Source: CAWGMT01 sp963823675 | GTDB lineage: Bacteria; Planctomycetota; Planctomycetia; Isosphaerales; Isosphaeraceae | NCBI GenBank assembly: GCA_963823675.1 | Contig: CAWGMT010000023.1 | Coordinates: 1 to 22,498, forward strand | Reading direction: 5' to 3' | Length of the DNA: 22,498 bases | Shown here: positions 1 through 8,868 of the stretch, piece by piece | Layout: each line of letters begins with the position of its first letter | Position numbering within the stretch: position 1 is the stretch's first letter | The notes under the pieces: model-generated | The model's input: only the letters and a program-made list of their open reading frames with translations | The model's database searches: none | Told to the model about the DNA's origin: nothing | Translations under genes and position numbers: made by a program

Positions 1-47
1 AAGTCCCGTTCAGCGCGGGCGGGACGAGCGGGCCCGGTAGGACGCGA

Positions 48-834
48 TCAACGGGAGCAACACGGACGAATTCGCAAAGGCGAATTGGGACACCGACGGT
101 ATGACGCTGTCTCCACCGCGCGAACGGGTCGGCTGGGAAGACCGGGTTGTAGAGGATCAGGGCCTCGGCCTCACGGAGCGCGATCTGGCAGATCAGCCAA
201 TCGTGCCAGCCTGCGCCGAGGTCGGCCGGCGGGCGGGGGCAGACTCTAGAAGGGCCCGGCGGGCCCCGTCGAGCCGGCGCGGGCCGAGTCGTTTTGCCCC
301 AGGCGGGCCTCGGCCATGGCCCGGAACAGCTCGATCGCAATCTTGAACTGGATGGCGCTTATCGACGATGGGCCGCGAGCCAATCGGCGGCGGCGAACTG
401 GCCGTCGCGGTACGCGGCCATGCCCCGGGCGAACTGATACCAGGGGATTAGCGTCGTGCCGGCCCCGTCAGTCACGGCAAGCTCCGCCAGCGCGGTCAGG
501 CGGGTACTCATCCGCCGGGGGCGGAGCGGTGAGCAAGCCGATCTTGGCCGTTCGCTCCGCGATCTGGGGACTGGCGGTCGTGCCGAACAAATCAAGCATT
601 GTGGCGTGACGGCGGTAGCCCTCGAATATCGCCGAGCTCGAGGTAAAGCGTTGCCGCGTCCATCCAGGGCTGGGTGTCGCTCGGGTCGCGAGCGAGCCCC
701 TCGCGAAAGTCGGCGAGGGTGCCCTTCCAGCGCCGCGCCTGCGCCAGGAGGCCGCCCCGCTCGAACCGGAGTGCGCGGTTCTCGGCCGTACTCGCCACGG
801 CCTGGTCGAGAGCTTCGGTTACAGCGGTCGCCGG
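48..834 (-). CDS. C-terminal TPR segment of the kinase protein (fragment; end unresolved)
   Basis: A typical planctomycete tail is readable: TEALDQAVASTAENRALRFE, RGGLLAQARRWKGTLADFRE, SDTQPWMDAATLYLELGD, then in other frames YRRHATMLDLFGTTASPQIAE, TLIPWYQFARGMAAYRDGQF, IQFKIAIELFRAMAEARLGQ and GWHDWLICQIALREAEALI. It finishes with the characteristic YNPVFPADPFAR near 110-130. Frame changes are needed near 613, 510, 370 and 250. The PFAR frame has no stop before base 1. A stop exists at 50-48 in a neighbouring frame, which I use as a provisional end. It belongs to the gene that begins at 5458; total product is about 1,780 residues. Confidence 0.55.
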
Positions 835-1820
835 CTACGGCGACGGCGACGGCGCCGTTGCTATCAAGGCACGCGTGAATTCATACACCTCGCGCCGATC
901 CGTGTCCTTCGGGCGAACGACGATTTGAATTCTTCGTCCCCGCCTCGCCTCGGAGATGGAGGATATCTGGTTCAAGGACTTGTCGCCAAAGAGCACGACC
1001 TGTTCCACGCCGATGATCGTATCGCCAGGGTGAAGCCGGCCGTCGCGGGCGGCCGGCCCGCCCCGGTGAGGTCGGTGATCAGTGCGGCCCCTCGGAATCG
1101 GTGTGGGTCGTCACGCCGATCCCGGCGTAGCCACCGGGAGTCGCGGCCGCCACCGAGGGCGTCGAACCGGCGGCCGGTCGAGACCGGGCAGACACCGCGA
1201 GCCCGGAAGGGGCGAACGGCTCGACCGGGAATCCTCGTCGAGGATCAAGGCCTGGAAGTCGGCGCGGCCGCGGAGCGGGTCGAGGTCGTGGTCTCGATCC
1301 ATCCCCGAGAAGTCGCTCCAGCCCGCCGCCAGGCTGTGCCGCAGCGTCTCGATCGCCCGCTCGGCCAGGGCCGCACGATCCGAGGAGGTCGCCGGAGTCG
1401 CCGCGTCCTGGATCAGCCAACCGAGCTGGGCGTAAACGCACGCCAGGTTGTAGAAGTCGTTGGGCTCGGGATCGAGCAGGGGCTCCAGGATGCCCCGCGC
1501 GTCCTGGAACGAGGCCAGGGCCTCAACCGGCCGGTGAGTATCCCGCAGTGCACTTCCAAGCGCCCGAGGCTGATGCCCAGTACGCTCGCCAGCCGGCTAT
1601 CGCCCGGACGGGCGCGGAACAGCGGCCGGAGCCGGTCACGAGCCTGCTGGAGGTCGCGGATCGCGTCGGCCAGCCTGCGTTTCTCGAAAGCTGTGACACC
1701 GGACTGCACCAGGTCCCGGGCCTTCGCGAATTCGGCCGGGTCCGTGTTCCCAGGCCTGATGACCGGAACCTCGGGTTGGGATCGTTCGCCCACGGCCGCG
1801 AGGTCCGCGGCCCTTGCGAC
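835..1820 (-). CDS. TPR-like segment plus PDZ domain of the kinase protein (several frame changes)
   Basis: Reading across frame changes gives a helical, TPR-like block (AFEKRRLADAIRDLQQARDR, ALASFQDARGILEPLLDPEP, NDFYNLACVYAQLGW). It is followed by LAERAIETLRHSLAAGW and the conserved DPLRGRADFQALI ending. After a proline/alanine-rich linker comes a PDZ-like fold: GYAGIGVTTHTDSEG, ALITDLTGAG, ARDGRLHPGDTIIGVEQV and a closing strand GRRIQIVVRPKDTDRREVYEF. The phrase DGRLHPGDTIIGV is diagnostic of PDZ domains, which bind C-terminal peptides. Frame changes lie near 1558, 1232, 1088 and 1050. An in-frame TAG sits at 837-835, just before the last TPR block. Without the corrections only short open stretches remain. 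Confidence 0.55.
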
Positions 1821-2240
1821 CGCCGGCGGGCTGGTCCCAGGCTAGCCCCAGGGCAGCCAGCTCGTCGCGGACCAAGCCGAGGTCCCAGAGTCCGACGTCA
1901 GAATCGGCCCCGGCGATCGCCAGCCACCGGCCGGTGGCGTCGAAGGCGAGGTCCTTGACCGTGCCGGTCCAGGTCGGCAAGCTCAATAGCGGCTCGAAGG
2001 TCGCCGCGTCGCGGAGGATGATCCTGCGGTCGCTGCCCCCCGTGGCCAGCAGGCGCCCGCTGGGGTGGAGGGCGAGGGACTCGATCTTGCCATCATGGGC
2101 CTTGTCGAGGCGGTGACCGGCGGCGAGGCCGGGGAGCGAAACGCGGCTCAGACTGCCGCTGTTCGCCGCCACGATCAAGTCGTTTCGAGCGGGATCCACC
2201 ACGAACCGAGCGATTCCCCCCGGCACGAGAGACCCGCCGG
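1820..2240 (-). CDS. C-terminal WD40 blades of the kinase protein (fragment)
   Basis: This frame continues the propeller: GGIARFVVDPARNDLIVAA, IESLALHPSGRLLATGGSDR and VKDLAFDATGRWLAIAGADS, each with a WD-like closing strand such as VGLWDLG. It is followed by the linker LVRDELAALGLAWDQP that usually ends the WD40 part in planctomycete kinase/WD40 proteins. The frame remains open to 1636, but the sequence stops looking like protein near 1820. There the conserved reading moves to ARAADLAAVGERSQPEVPV in another frame. Same gene as the kinase at 5458. Confidence 0.65.
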
Positions 2241-3308
2241 GGCGGTTCGGTCCCTTCCAGGTCGTACAGGACGATCGGGCCGTCCGCGACGTCGGTGACG
2301 AGGCGGCGGCCCTCATCGAGGAAGGCAATCGACCCGACCCACGATGGTCCCACGGTCTCGCGTCGCAGGATCCGGCCGGTGGTCACGTCCCAGATCATGA
2401 GGATTCCGCTCGTGTCCCCGGTGGCGAGCCGGCGGCCCCCGGGGTCGAAGGCGAGAGCACTTACGCCCGCCACGTGGCCGGAGAGAACGCGGCGCAACGA
2501 GCCGGTCTCGGCGTCCCACAGCCGGAGTATCTCGGGGGGACGGAAGTCTTCCCCGCCGCCGCGTCCGCTGGCCAGGAGCGAGCCGTCGGGGCTGTACGCC
2601 AGCGCGGTGACCCAGGCGGTGTGGGCCGTCCAGCGGCGGAACGGATGGGCCGATTCCGCGTCCCAGACGATGATCGCGTGATCGTCGGCTCCGGAGGCCA
2701 ACCGGGCCAGGCGGGGGTGGAAGGCCAGGCACTGCACGCCATACTCGTGACCGACCAGCCAGCGCCGCTCGCGGCGGCCCAGGAGCTGGTAAAGCGTCAC
2801 CGTCCTCGTGTCCGTCCGCGCGGACACGGCCAGGTAGCGGCTGTCCGGGCTGAACGCGACGTTGTGCATGAACCAAGGGCCCGGCAGGACCGCGAGGGTC
2901 TGGCCGGAGCGGGCATCCCAGATCCGGGTGGTGTAGTCGTCGCTGGTCGTAGCGACCCAGTTGCCGTCGGGGCTGAAAGCGAGATCGGTCACCTTCTCCT
3001 TGTGCCCGCGGAGGGTGAGCCGTTCCTCGCGGCGAGCCACGTCCCAGAGCGTGGCGGATTGACCCGCGGCACTGGCGAGCGTCGTGCCGTCCGGACTGAA
3101 GGCCAGCGCAAGTTTGTCGGCACCGCGGTGCCGCCCCAGCGTGATGGGCCGGCCGTCCCAGCCGGTCGGCTGGATCTGGACCGCATCGTTCGGGCCATGC
3201 AGCGCGAGCCAAGCGCCGTCCGGACTCAGCGCGAGAGCCCAGGGATACGGATTGCCTGCGATGGACCGCCGCAGTGCGCCGGTGGCGGCATCATGCAGGT
3301 CGATGCGC
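2093..3308 (-). CDS. WD40 beta-propeller segment of the kinase protein (fragment)
   Basis: This is a long run of WD40 repeats. Blades are visible as LALAFSPDGTTLASAAGQSA..LWDVARREE, TDLAFSPDGNWVATTSDDYT..IWDARSGQ, NVAFSPDSRYLAVSA, CLAFHPRLARLASGADDHA..VWDAES, ALAYSPDGSLLASGR..LWDAETG, ALAFDPGGRRLATGDTSG..IWDVTTG and IAFLDEGRRLVTDVADG. Such propellers are protein-interaction platforms and here would sit on the far side of the membrane segment from the kinase. The conserved frame is open well upstream of the GTG at 3040, so that codon is internal. A frame change near 2236 moves the next blade (SLVPGGIARFVVDPARND) into another frame. Confidence 0.8.
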
Positions 3309-3663
3309 CGTTATTCCATCCGACCGCCAGCCAGCGACCCTGGCGATCAACTTCCAGTCTGAGAGCCTGCGCCGTTCCGCCATCGATCGGGGGCCGAGCC
3401 GATCGCCGGCCCGAGGAGTCGAGGAACTCGACGCGATGGCCCCAGGTGGTGCGCGCCAGCCCGCCGTCAGGCAGGAACCGGACGCTGGGCTGCGGCTCCG
3501 CCGGTGACGGAAAGCCCGAGGGACTCATCGTGCCTGCCGGATCGACGACCTGCCAAGCATGTTGCCGGCTTGCCACGTCCCAGAGATGGAGGTCGCCGCT
3601 CTGTGGTGGCCGTCGCCAGGGCCCGGGAGTCGGGACTGAAATCGAGCGACCCCACGGTGCCAC
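3226..3663 (-). CDS. WD40 repeat segment of the same kinase protein (frame-shifted fragment)
   Basis: This reading frame resumes exactly where the kinase frame fails: the upstream ATATT is followed by SGDLHLWDVASRQHAW, a normal WD40 blade ending. It continues through SVRFLPDGGLA and LRLEVDRQGRWLAVGWNNG to a second frame change near 3308, where RIDLHDAATGALRRS picks up in the next frame. I treat it as part of the gene starting at 5458, not as an independent gene. Its own apparent start codon at 3663 lies out of the conserved frame and is probably not used. Confidence 0.7.
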   Translation of the reverse strand: MAPWGRSISVPTPGPWRRPPQSGDLHLWDVASRQHAWQVVDPAGTMSPSGFPSPAEPQPSVRFLPDGGLARTTWGHRVEFLDSSGRRSARPPIDGGTAQALRLEVDRQGRWLAVGWNNGASTCMMPPPAHCGGPSQAIRIPGLSR

Positions 3664-5458
3664 GGAACCCTTCGAGCCAGGCCACCTCGACGATGTCGAA
3701 CTCGCCCAAGCTGGCCACGGCCTCGGTCCGCAGCTCGACCAAGTTGCGACGCGGCGACGGCATGGTTGTCAGCCGCGCGAGGTTCCCCAGAGCGTCGTCG
3801 CGCCAGCCCGCGGGGCGGCCGCGCGAGGCGCGGACCTCGCTGAGCGAGGCGCGGTAGGTCTCGGCCAGGGCGGCGTTGCGCGAAAGATCGGCTTTCTGGC
3901 GGGCTAGGTCAGCACGTTTGCGGGCGCCGGCTTCGTCGGCACGGGCGACCAGAGCCCTGTTCTTCTCGTCGTTCGCCCGATCCAGAGCATAATGAATCTG
4001 GATGTACGAGACGACGCCCATCGCCAACAGAGCCAGGAACGCCAGGTGCAGGGCCCCGATCAAGGCCGCGATCGCCGGCCGTCGCTTCGCCCACTTCCAG
4101 GCGCGTTCCCAGAGCAGGACCGGCCGCGCCACGATCGGCTCGCCCGCGATGAACCGGTTCAGGTCCTCGGCCAGGGCCGCCGCGGTCGGGTACCGCTGAC
4201 CCGGCTCCCGCGCCATTGCTTTGTGGACAATGGTCTCCAGGTCCAAGGGCACCGCCCGATTCAGCCTTCTCAGCCGCGGTGGGTCCTCCTGGGTTACCTG
4301 TCGGATCAAGCTGGCCCGGTCCGACTCGCCAAACGCCGGGCGCAATGCCAGCAGCTCGTAAAGGGTCAAGCCCAGGGCGTAGACGTCAGCTCGCGCGTCG
4401 CCTTGCCCCTGAAACCGCTCGGGGGCCATGTACCGCACCGTGCCGACGATGTCGCCGGTGTGGGTCAGGTCGTCGGCGCCGATCGCCTTGGCCAGCCCGA
4501 AATCGGCCACCCAGACGTTGCCGTTCTTGTCCAGGAGCAGGTTCGACGGCTTGATGTCGCGGTGCAGGATCCCCTGGCCGTGGGCGTACGCCAGGGCCTC
4601 GGCCACCTGGACGCCGATCCGCGCCACGCCCTGGGCGAACCGGCGATCGGTCTCGGCGAAGGTGGAGACGCCCGACCCTCCGGAGTGCCTCGACAGCCCC
4701 GAGTCGGAGGGCGACGGCCCATGCGTGGGGATTTCCGGCGGCCCGGACCACAAGAGCGTGGCGCTGCCGGCAACGGGGTCGCCGTTAGGTAGACCGGCCG
4801 CGAACCGCCCCGTGACCAGCGACCGGGCAATGTCGGCGGCCGTCTCGCGCCGGTCCGCGTGGAGAACCTGGGGCCCCGTGCGCTCCACCGGTAATTGCGC
4901 CCCTCGGCTCGCCCGCATCTGCTTGAGCTCGTCCAGGACGGCGTCGAGTCCCTGGCCCTGGATGAACTGCATGACGTAGTAATGGGTCCCCTCATTGTTG
5001 CCGACACCGAAGACCGGCACGATGTTGGTGTGGTGCAGCCGGGCGGCCGAGCGGGCCTCGCGCTCGAACCGGCGGACCTGCTCGGGATCGGTTAGTGCTC
5101 CGGCCGGCAGCACCTTCAGCGCGACCCGGCGCCCCAGCGACTGCTGCTCAGCCTCGTACACGACCCCCATGCCGCCCCGGCCCACCTCGCGCAAAAGCTG
5201 AAACTCACCCAGCCACCCGGTGGCTTTGCCGGAGGCCGTGCCCGCGCCGGAGGAGAGCGAGCCCGACTTGCCGCTGGGGTCGCCGCCCAAGTCTTCCATC
5301 ACCAGCAAGGCCGGGAACAGGGCCAGGATCTCGGCGGCCAGCTCGGGGTGTTTCCCCGCGTATTCCTCGGGCGTCGCCGGCTCACCCCGCCGCTTGCGGT
5401 CGAGGAACTCCTCGGCCAGCCTTTCGACCGGATTGCGATTGCCGCTGGATGTGGACAT
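3467..5458 (-). CDS. Ser/Thr protein kinase, N-terminal part of a kinase-WD40-TPR-PDZ protein
   Basis: This is the intact kinase portion of a very large planctomycete Hanks-type kinase. I start at the ATG at 5458 (MSTSSGNRNPVERL); an upstream extension to 5692 is open but not family-like. Residues about 92-99 hold the glycine loop (VGRGGMGVVY), K115 is the VALKVL lysine, D301 lies in HRDIKPSN, D319 in the DFG motif, and APE is at 345-347, so the kinase should be active. About 80 low-complexity residues (184-267) are inserted before helix E. A membrane segment follows near 462-485, then a charged, coiled-coil-like stretch (RADEAGARKRADLARQ). The first WD40 blade (SLDFSPDSRALATATT) runs into a frame change near 3601, after which the protein continues in another frame. 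It is divergent from coaB. Topology and family are clear; the signal sensed is unknown. Confidence 0.9.
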   Translation of the reverse strand: MSTSSGNRNPVERLAEEFLDRKRRGEPATPEEYAGKHPELAAEILALFPALLVMEDLGGDPSGKSGSLSSGAGTASGKATGWLGEFQLLREVGRGGMGVVYEAEQQSLGRRVALKVLPAGALTDPEQVRRFEREARSAARLHHTNIVPVFGVGNNEGTHYYVMQFIQGQGLDAVLDELKQMRASRGAQLPVERTGPQVLHADRRETAADIARSLVTGRFAAGLPNGDPVAGSATLLWSGPPEIPTHGPSPSDSGLSRHSGGSGVSTFAETDRRFAQGVARIGVQVAEALAYAHGQGILHRDIKPSNLLLDKNGNVWVADFGLAKAIGADDLTHTGDIVGTVRYMAPERFQGQGDARADVYALGLTLYELLALRPAFGESDRASLIRQVTQEDPPRLRRLNRAVPLDLETIVHKAMAREPGQRYPTAAALAEDLNRFIAGEPIVARPVLLWERAWKWAKRRPAIAALIGALHLAFLALLAMGVVSYIQIHYALDRANDEKNRALVARADEAGARKRADLARQKADLSRNAALAETYRASLSEVRASRGRPAGWRDDALGNLARLTTMPSPRRNLVELRTEAVASLGEFDIVEVAWLEGFRGTVGSLDFSPDSRALATATTERRPPSLGRGKPATCLAGRRSGRHDESLGLSVTGGAAAQRPVPA

Positions 5459-5721
5459 GCGGAAAGTTCTCTTGGGAATGTCCAGGTGAGCAGCCAGTTT
5501 ACCCCCGAACGATCCGTCCGGGAAAGAGATGTACCCCCATGCCGGTCCAACGCCTGCGGCTGATCCGATGAGGAATCCTTGAGGAAGGTCCAAGAAAAGG
5601 GAATAAGTCGTTAGGATTGAGTCTCGGCTCTTCGGGTGAGATGAACGACTTTTCCTTGATGTGACGCGCTTCCTGGCACTCGTTCCTTCCATCCGCGGCG
5701 TCTTCTGGCAGAACGCACTAT

Positions 5722-5728
5722 AAGGAGG
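5722..5728 (+). promoter_or_regulatory. Shine-Dalgarno site for coaB
   Basis: AAGGAGG lies 8 bases before the ATG at 5737. It fixes the coaB start and is the strongest ribosome-binding site in the window. The 278-bp divergent gap back to the kinase start at 5458 must contain promoters for both genes, but I see no convincing -35/-10 pair in it. Confidence 0.8.
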
Positions 5729-5736
5729 GATGCCTC

Positions 5737-6558
5737 ATGAACGGCGCATCCGTGAGCCCGGGCCCGACGAACGTGGTCGTGACCGGGGGCGGGACGATCG
5801 CCCCGATCGATGACGTCCGCCTCCTGACCAACGTCTCGTCGGGGCGATTCGCCGCGGCGATCACCGAAGCCTGTTTGGAGCGCAACGCCACGGTCTGGCA
5901 CATCCACACACCCCCTGCCCTGCTCCCCTTCATGCGCTCGGCCAAGTTCGATCTCGATGCGCCCGACCCCGCCGCCGAGTTCGATCGCCTGGCGCGACTC
6001 AGGGAGAAGTGGAAAAGTGTGGGCGACCGTTTGCATCTCGTCCGTCTTCAGGCCGGAACCGTCGCCGACTATCAGCAAAGCTTGAAACGAACCCTCCAGG
6101 AGCGAGCGATCGATGTGGCGTTCCTGGCGATGGCGGTATCGGACTTCGAGCCCGAGCCGCGCGCGGGCAAGATCAGCTCCGAGGCGGCGGAATCGCTCGT
6201 CCTTCACTGCACGCGTACTCCCAAGGTGATCCGCTCGGTTCGCGACTGGTCACCTTCGACCTACCTGGTCGGGTTCAAGCTGCTCTCGGGCGTCAGCCCC
6301 GAAGTGCTCATCCGAGCGGCCGAGATCGCCTGTCGCACCAATCGAGCCCAACTGACCGTCGCCAACGACCTGGAGCTCATCCGTCAGGGCCGGCACACGC
6401 TCCACCTCGTCCGGCCCGGAGCCGCGCCCGAGACGTTGCCAGCCGGCGCCGACCTGGCCGATCGGTTGGTCAACCGCGTCTTCTCCTGGGCCGGAGCCGC
6501 CGGAGGTTCCGGGCTCTGCCGCCCCCCTTCGCCCACTGGAGCGGACGACGCCCCATGA
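5737..6558 (+). CDS. coaB: Phosphopantothenate-cysteine ligase, stand-alone CoaB/PPCS-like
   Basis: This is an intact 273-residue protein of the DFP/CoaB C-terminal family, which condenses 4'-phosphopantothenate with cysteine in coenzyme A synthesis in the cytoplasm. Visible motifs: nucleotide-binding VVVTGGGT (13-20), DDVR (25-28), TNVSSGR (31-37), AVSDFEPE (133-140), the putative catalytic lysine in GKISS (K145), YLVGFKL (176-182) and VAND (208-211). The AVSDF..KISS layout and the lack of a CoaC decarboxylase domain recall the eukaryotic PPCS type rather than the bacterial CoaBC fusion. A strong Shine-Dalgarno site sets the start. The stop overlaps the next gene's start as ATGA, so the two are probably translated together. 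Whether it uses ATP or CTP cannot be told. Confidence 0.85.
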   Translation: MNGASVSPGPTNVVVTGGGTIAPIDDVRLLTNVSSGRFAAAITEACLERNATVWHIHTPPALLPFMRSAKFDLDAPDPAAEFDRLARLREKWKSVGDRLHLVRLQAGTVADYQQSLKRTLQERAIDVAFLAMAVSDFEPEPRAGKISSEAAESLVLHCTRTPKVIRSVRDWSPSTYLVGFKLLSGVSPEVLIRAAEIACRTNRAQLTVANDLELIRQGRHTLHLVRPGAAPETLPAGADLADRLVNRVFSWAGAAGGSGLCRPPSPTGADDAP

Positions 6559-7745
6559 ACGACCCCGCGACGGCCGTGGCCGAGCCAGCACCAACTCCGT
6601 CGTCGGCGGAGACCGGGGAGCGCGTCTATTTCCCCGAGCTCGACGGCCTGCGGTTTGTCGCATTCATGATGGTCTACCTGTTTCACGGAGGGGTGCCGCA
6701 GGGATTGCTGGCGCGACTGGTTGGGTCAAAGGTCGCGGCGGCCTTCCGCGACAACGGCGGCTACGGCGTTCAGCTCTTCTTCATCCTGAGCGGCTACCTG
6801 ATCACGGCGCTTCTCCTGCGTGAAGAGGCGCGCTACGGCCGCATTGCGCTGCGGGCGTTCTGGGTGCGGAGAATTCTCCGCATCTGGCCGCTCTATTATC
6901 TGGTCTTGGTGATCGGCTTTTTTTTGCTTCCGGCGATTGACGGCGACATCGGAACGCCCGGATATTCCGCAACGCTGCGGATTCACCTCCTGGCGTTCCT
7001 GGGCTTCCTGGGCAACTGGTCGATGGCGCTGGTCTCTCCCATCCCGTATGACTGGCTCAGCGTGCTCTGGAGCGTCTGCGTTGAAGAGCAGTTCTACATT
7101 ATCGTGCCGCTCTTGATCGCACTGGTCCCCGCCCGGGGAAGGCGGCCGCTGGTCGGGCTCTTGATCGTCGGCTCGATCGCCGTGCGCTGGGTGTGCGCCC
7201 GGCGATCGGGGTCGCAGCTCATGATCGTCTTCAACACCTTCGCGCAATTCGACACGCTCTTGAGCGGGGTGTTATTGGCGCTCGTCCTGGGCTGGAACCG
7301 CGACCGACCGAAACTGACCAGGTGGCTGCGCTGGCTCCAGTGGCCTCTCTACCTTGTGATTGGTTGGGTTCTGAGCCAGCCCCACCTCGGGCATGGCACG
7401 ACGTATCACCGGACGTGGGATTTCGTCTGGGTGTGGCTGTGCGGCGTGGGCGTGGTTGTCGTCGCGGTATGGGGACAGGGCTGGCTCCGGGCCGCTCTGT
7501 CTTATTCGCGGATCGTGTGGCTGGGCAAGATCAGCTACGGCCTCTACATGTACCATGAGGTGGCGCTCTGGGTACGAGGCCATGCCCTATCGCGGCTCCC
7601 CTGGTTTCCCAACAAGGAGGAGCTGATCACGATCGGTGCCCTGGCGCTGACGATCGGCCTTGCGGCGGCTTCGTATTATGGCTACGAGCGCCGGTTCCTG
7701 GAGCTGAAGCGCCGCTGGACGCGGGTGCCATCGCGGCCGGTTTGA
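6555..7745 (+). CDS. Membrane acyltransferase, acyltransferase 3 / OafA family
   Basis: This is an intact 396-residue integral membrane acyltransferase. The family transfers acetyl or other acyl groups to sugars or lipids at the membrane. Landmarks: ELDGLRFVAFMMVYLFHGG with R33 and H44 at the usual catalytic positions, GVQLFFILSGYLITALLL, FWVRRILRIWPLYYLVL, LWSVCVEEQFYIIVPLL and a C-terminal GKISYGLYMYHEVAL, with about ten hydrophobic segments. I choose the ATG at 6555, which overlaps the coaB stop, because the FPELDGLR motif then lies about 27 residues in, as normal. A longer in-frame opening from 6009 only shadows coaB. Coupling to coaB suggests co-expression; a link between CoA supply and acyl transfer is inference. 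Confidence 0.92.
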   Translation: MNDPATAVAEPAPTPSSAETGERVYFPELDGLRFVAFMMVYLFHGGVPQGLLARLVGSKVAAAFRDNGGYGVQLFFILSGYLITALLLREEARYGRIALRAFWVRRILRIWPLYYLVLVIGFFLLPAIDGDIGTPGYSATLRIHLLAFLGFLGNWSMALVSPIPYDWLSVLWSVCVEEQFYIIVPLLIALVPARGRRPLVGLLIVGSIAVRWVCARRSGSQLMIVFNTFAQFDTLLSGVLLALVLGWNRDRPKLTRWLRWLQWPLYLVIGWVLSQPHLGHGTTYHRTWDFVWVWLCGVGVVVVAVWGQGWLRAALSYSRIVWLGKISYGLYMYHEVALWVRGHALSRLPWFPNKEELITIGALALTIGLAAASYYGYERRFLELKRRWTRVPSRPV

Positions 7746-8432
7746 CGCGGCAGCCTGGCCACGACTACGCCACTTCCACTTCGCGAACTTCCGCGTCGCG
7801 AGTCTGATGATTCAGGACGAGCATTTCCCAATCTCATGCTCATGGCCCGGCCGGACAAACCACAGCTTTGACCATACCAGAGATCGTTCTCGGTGCACCC
7901 GGTCGGTTGGCGGTGTTCCCGTCTGTTGACACAGTTCAGCGGACGGTCCCGTCAAAAGGAGAAAAGTCGTCCGGAGTCAACTTTGTGGTGACCACCGAGG
8001 AATGTCAGTGTGGAAGGTACCCGAAGGCCACTGACCGGCGCGAGGCTATTGTAGAAAACCGAGGATCGAGGCCTCGAACCATCCTGCCGCGAAGCGGCTT
8101 AGAATCCAGAGGTTCCCCAATTTCCTCCGCTGGACTGTGCTCGCGTGCCGCCTCCCTTACCCCGGCGGCCCCGAAGATTGCGAACGACTGTTACTTGCTC
8201 TTCGGTATTAGCCTTCACCTCCCAGTTACGGGTTGGACAGCCACATTGGTCGTTTCGAGGCTTCAGAGTTCATTCCGAGCTTAGCTCGCGCTCATATTAC
8301 GGCCCGCGGGCTGGCTAGCCCCCTTCAGACAGCGACCGCTCAAAGTGTACGAACAAGTGCGCCGAACGGTCCGGCTTACCGCGGCCCGGCTTCGCCCGAG
8401 TCGCGGCAGCCTCGGGCATTCTGGGCAACGGG
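7746..8432. other. 687-bp gap with no supported gene
   Basis: This lies between the acyltransferase stop and the end of the second kinase gene. Open stretches exist on the plus strand (7868-8284 and 8233-8466) but show no domain, no good ribosome site and no family-like sequence. Small symmetric elements are present: a perfect 12-base palindrome at 8066-8077, a CCGC/GCGG hairpin at 8087-8097 and a GGGCT/AGCCC hairpin with a 4-base loop at 8308-8321. The last could help end transcription of the minus-strand kinase but lacks a T tract. A small RNA cannot be excluded. Confidence 0.5.
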
Positions 8433-8868
8433 CTATTCGCTGCCATTCGCCCTGGTCAGGAGCTGATCGACGTCGTTCCAGAGCCGTTTGAACGCGGCGC
8501 GCTCGTCTTCGGGCAGCTTGGCCAGTTCCTTTTCATCGTGGATGCCGGCGAGGTCTGTGTCTTCCTTCCAGTGCTGAAGGGTCGGCGCGACCTTCGCCTT
8601 CATGTCTGCCGCGCCGGAATCGAGGGTCTTGGACCAGACCGCCAGTTCGGACTGGAGCCATTCGCGAGCGTGGCGGCGGAGCTTGGCTTTGGCGGCGTCA
8701 TCGGGAGGAGGGTCGTCCTTGCCGTGACCCGCGCCCGCCAGCGCGGCGGCGCAGGCAGCGTTGTAGCGATGCTGGGCCTGGCGATCGACAGCAAGGCTCG
8801 GCTCGGCCGCCAGCGCCTCGGCCCAGAGCCGGGCTGCGGACGCGTGAAGTGCCTTCTCGTAGCGCGCT
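8433..8868 (-). CDS. C-terminal domain of the second kinase-TPR protein (fragment)
   Basis: After a frame change near 8862 the conserved reading is RYEKALHASAARLWAEALAA, AQHRYNAACAAALAGAGHGK, AKLRRHAREWLQSELAVWSK, APTLQHWKEDTDLAGIHDEK and LPEDERAAFKRLWNDVDQLL, ending at TAG 8435-8433. This is the usual C-terminal block of planctomycete kinase-TPR proteins: an alanine-rich helical pair, then the WLRADL-like helix (here EWLQSELAVW) and the LPEDER..WNDVD ending. It belongs to the gene starting at 11903. A competing frame stays open to 8600 but is compositionally abnormal. Confidence 0.7.

Noticed and set aside
925..1845. 306-codon opening on the plus strand
   Set aside because: It is antisense to the TPR and PDZ part of the first kinase, has low-complexity arginine-rich composition and no domain.
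2474..3907. 477-codon opening on the plus strand
   Set aside because: It is entirely antisense to the WD40 repeats of the first kinase, which show clear blades, and its own sequence has no recognisable fold.
8061..8082. TTCGA-containing stretch that looked like a tRNA T arm
   Set aside because: The bases flanking the loop do not pair as a 5-bp T stem, and no acceptor or anticodon arm can be formed nearby. It is only a 12-base palindrome.
8180..8230. Possible 16S rRNA piece (CGGTATTAGC)
   Set aside because: Only ten bases agree with the conserved rRNA word, and the flanking sequence does not fit any rRNA region I know.
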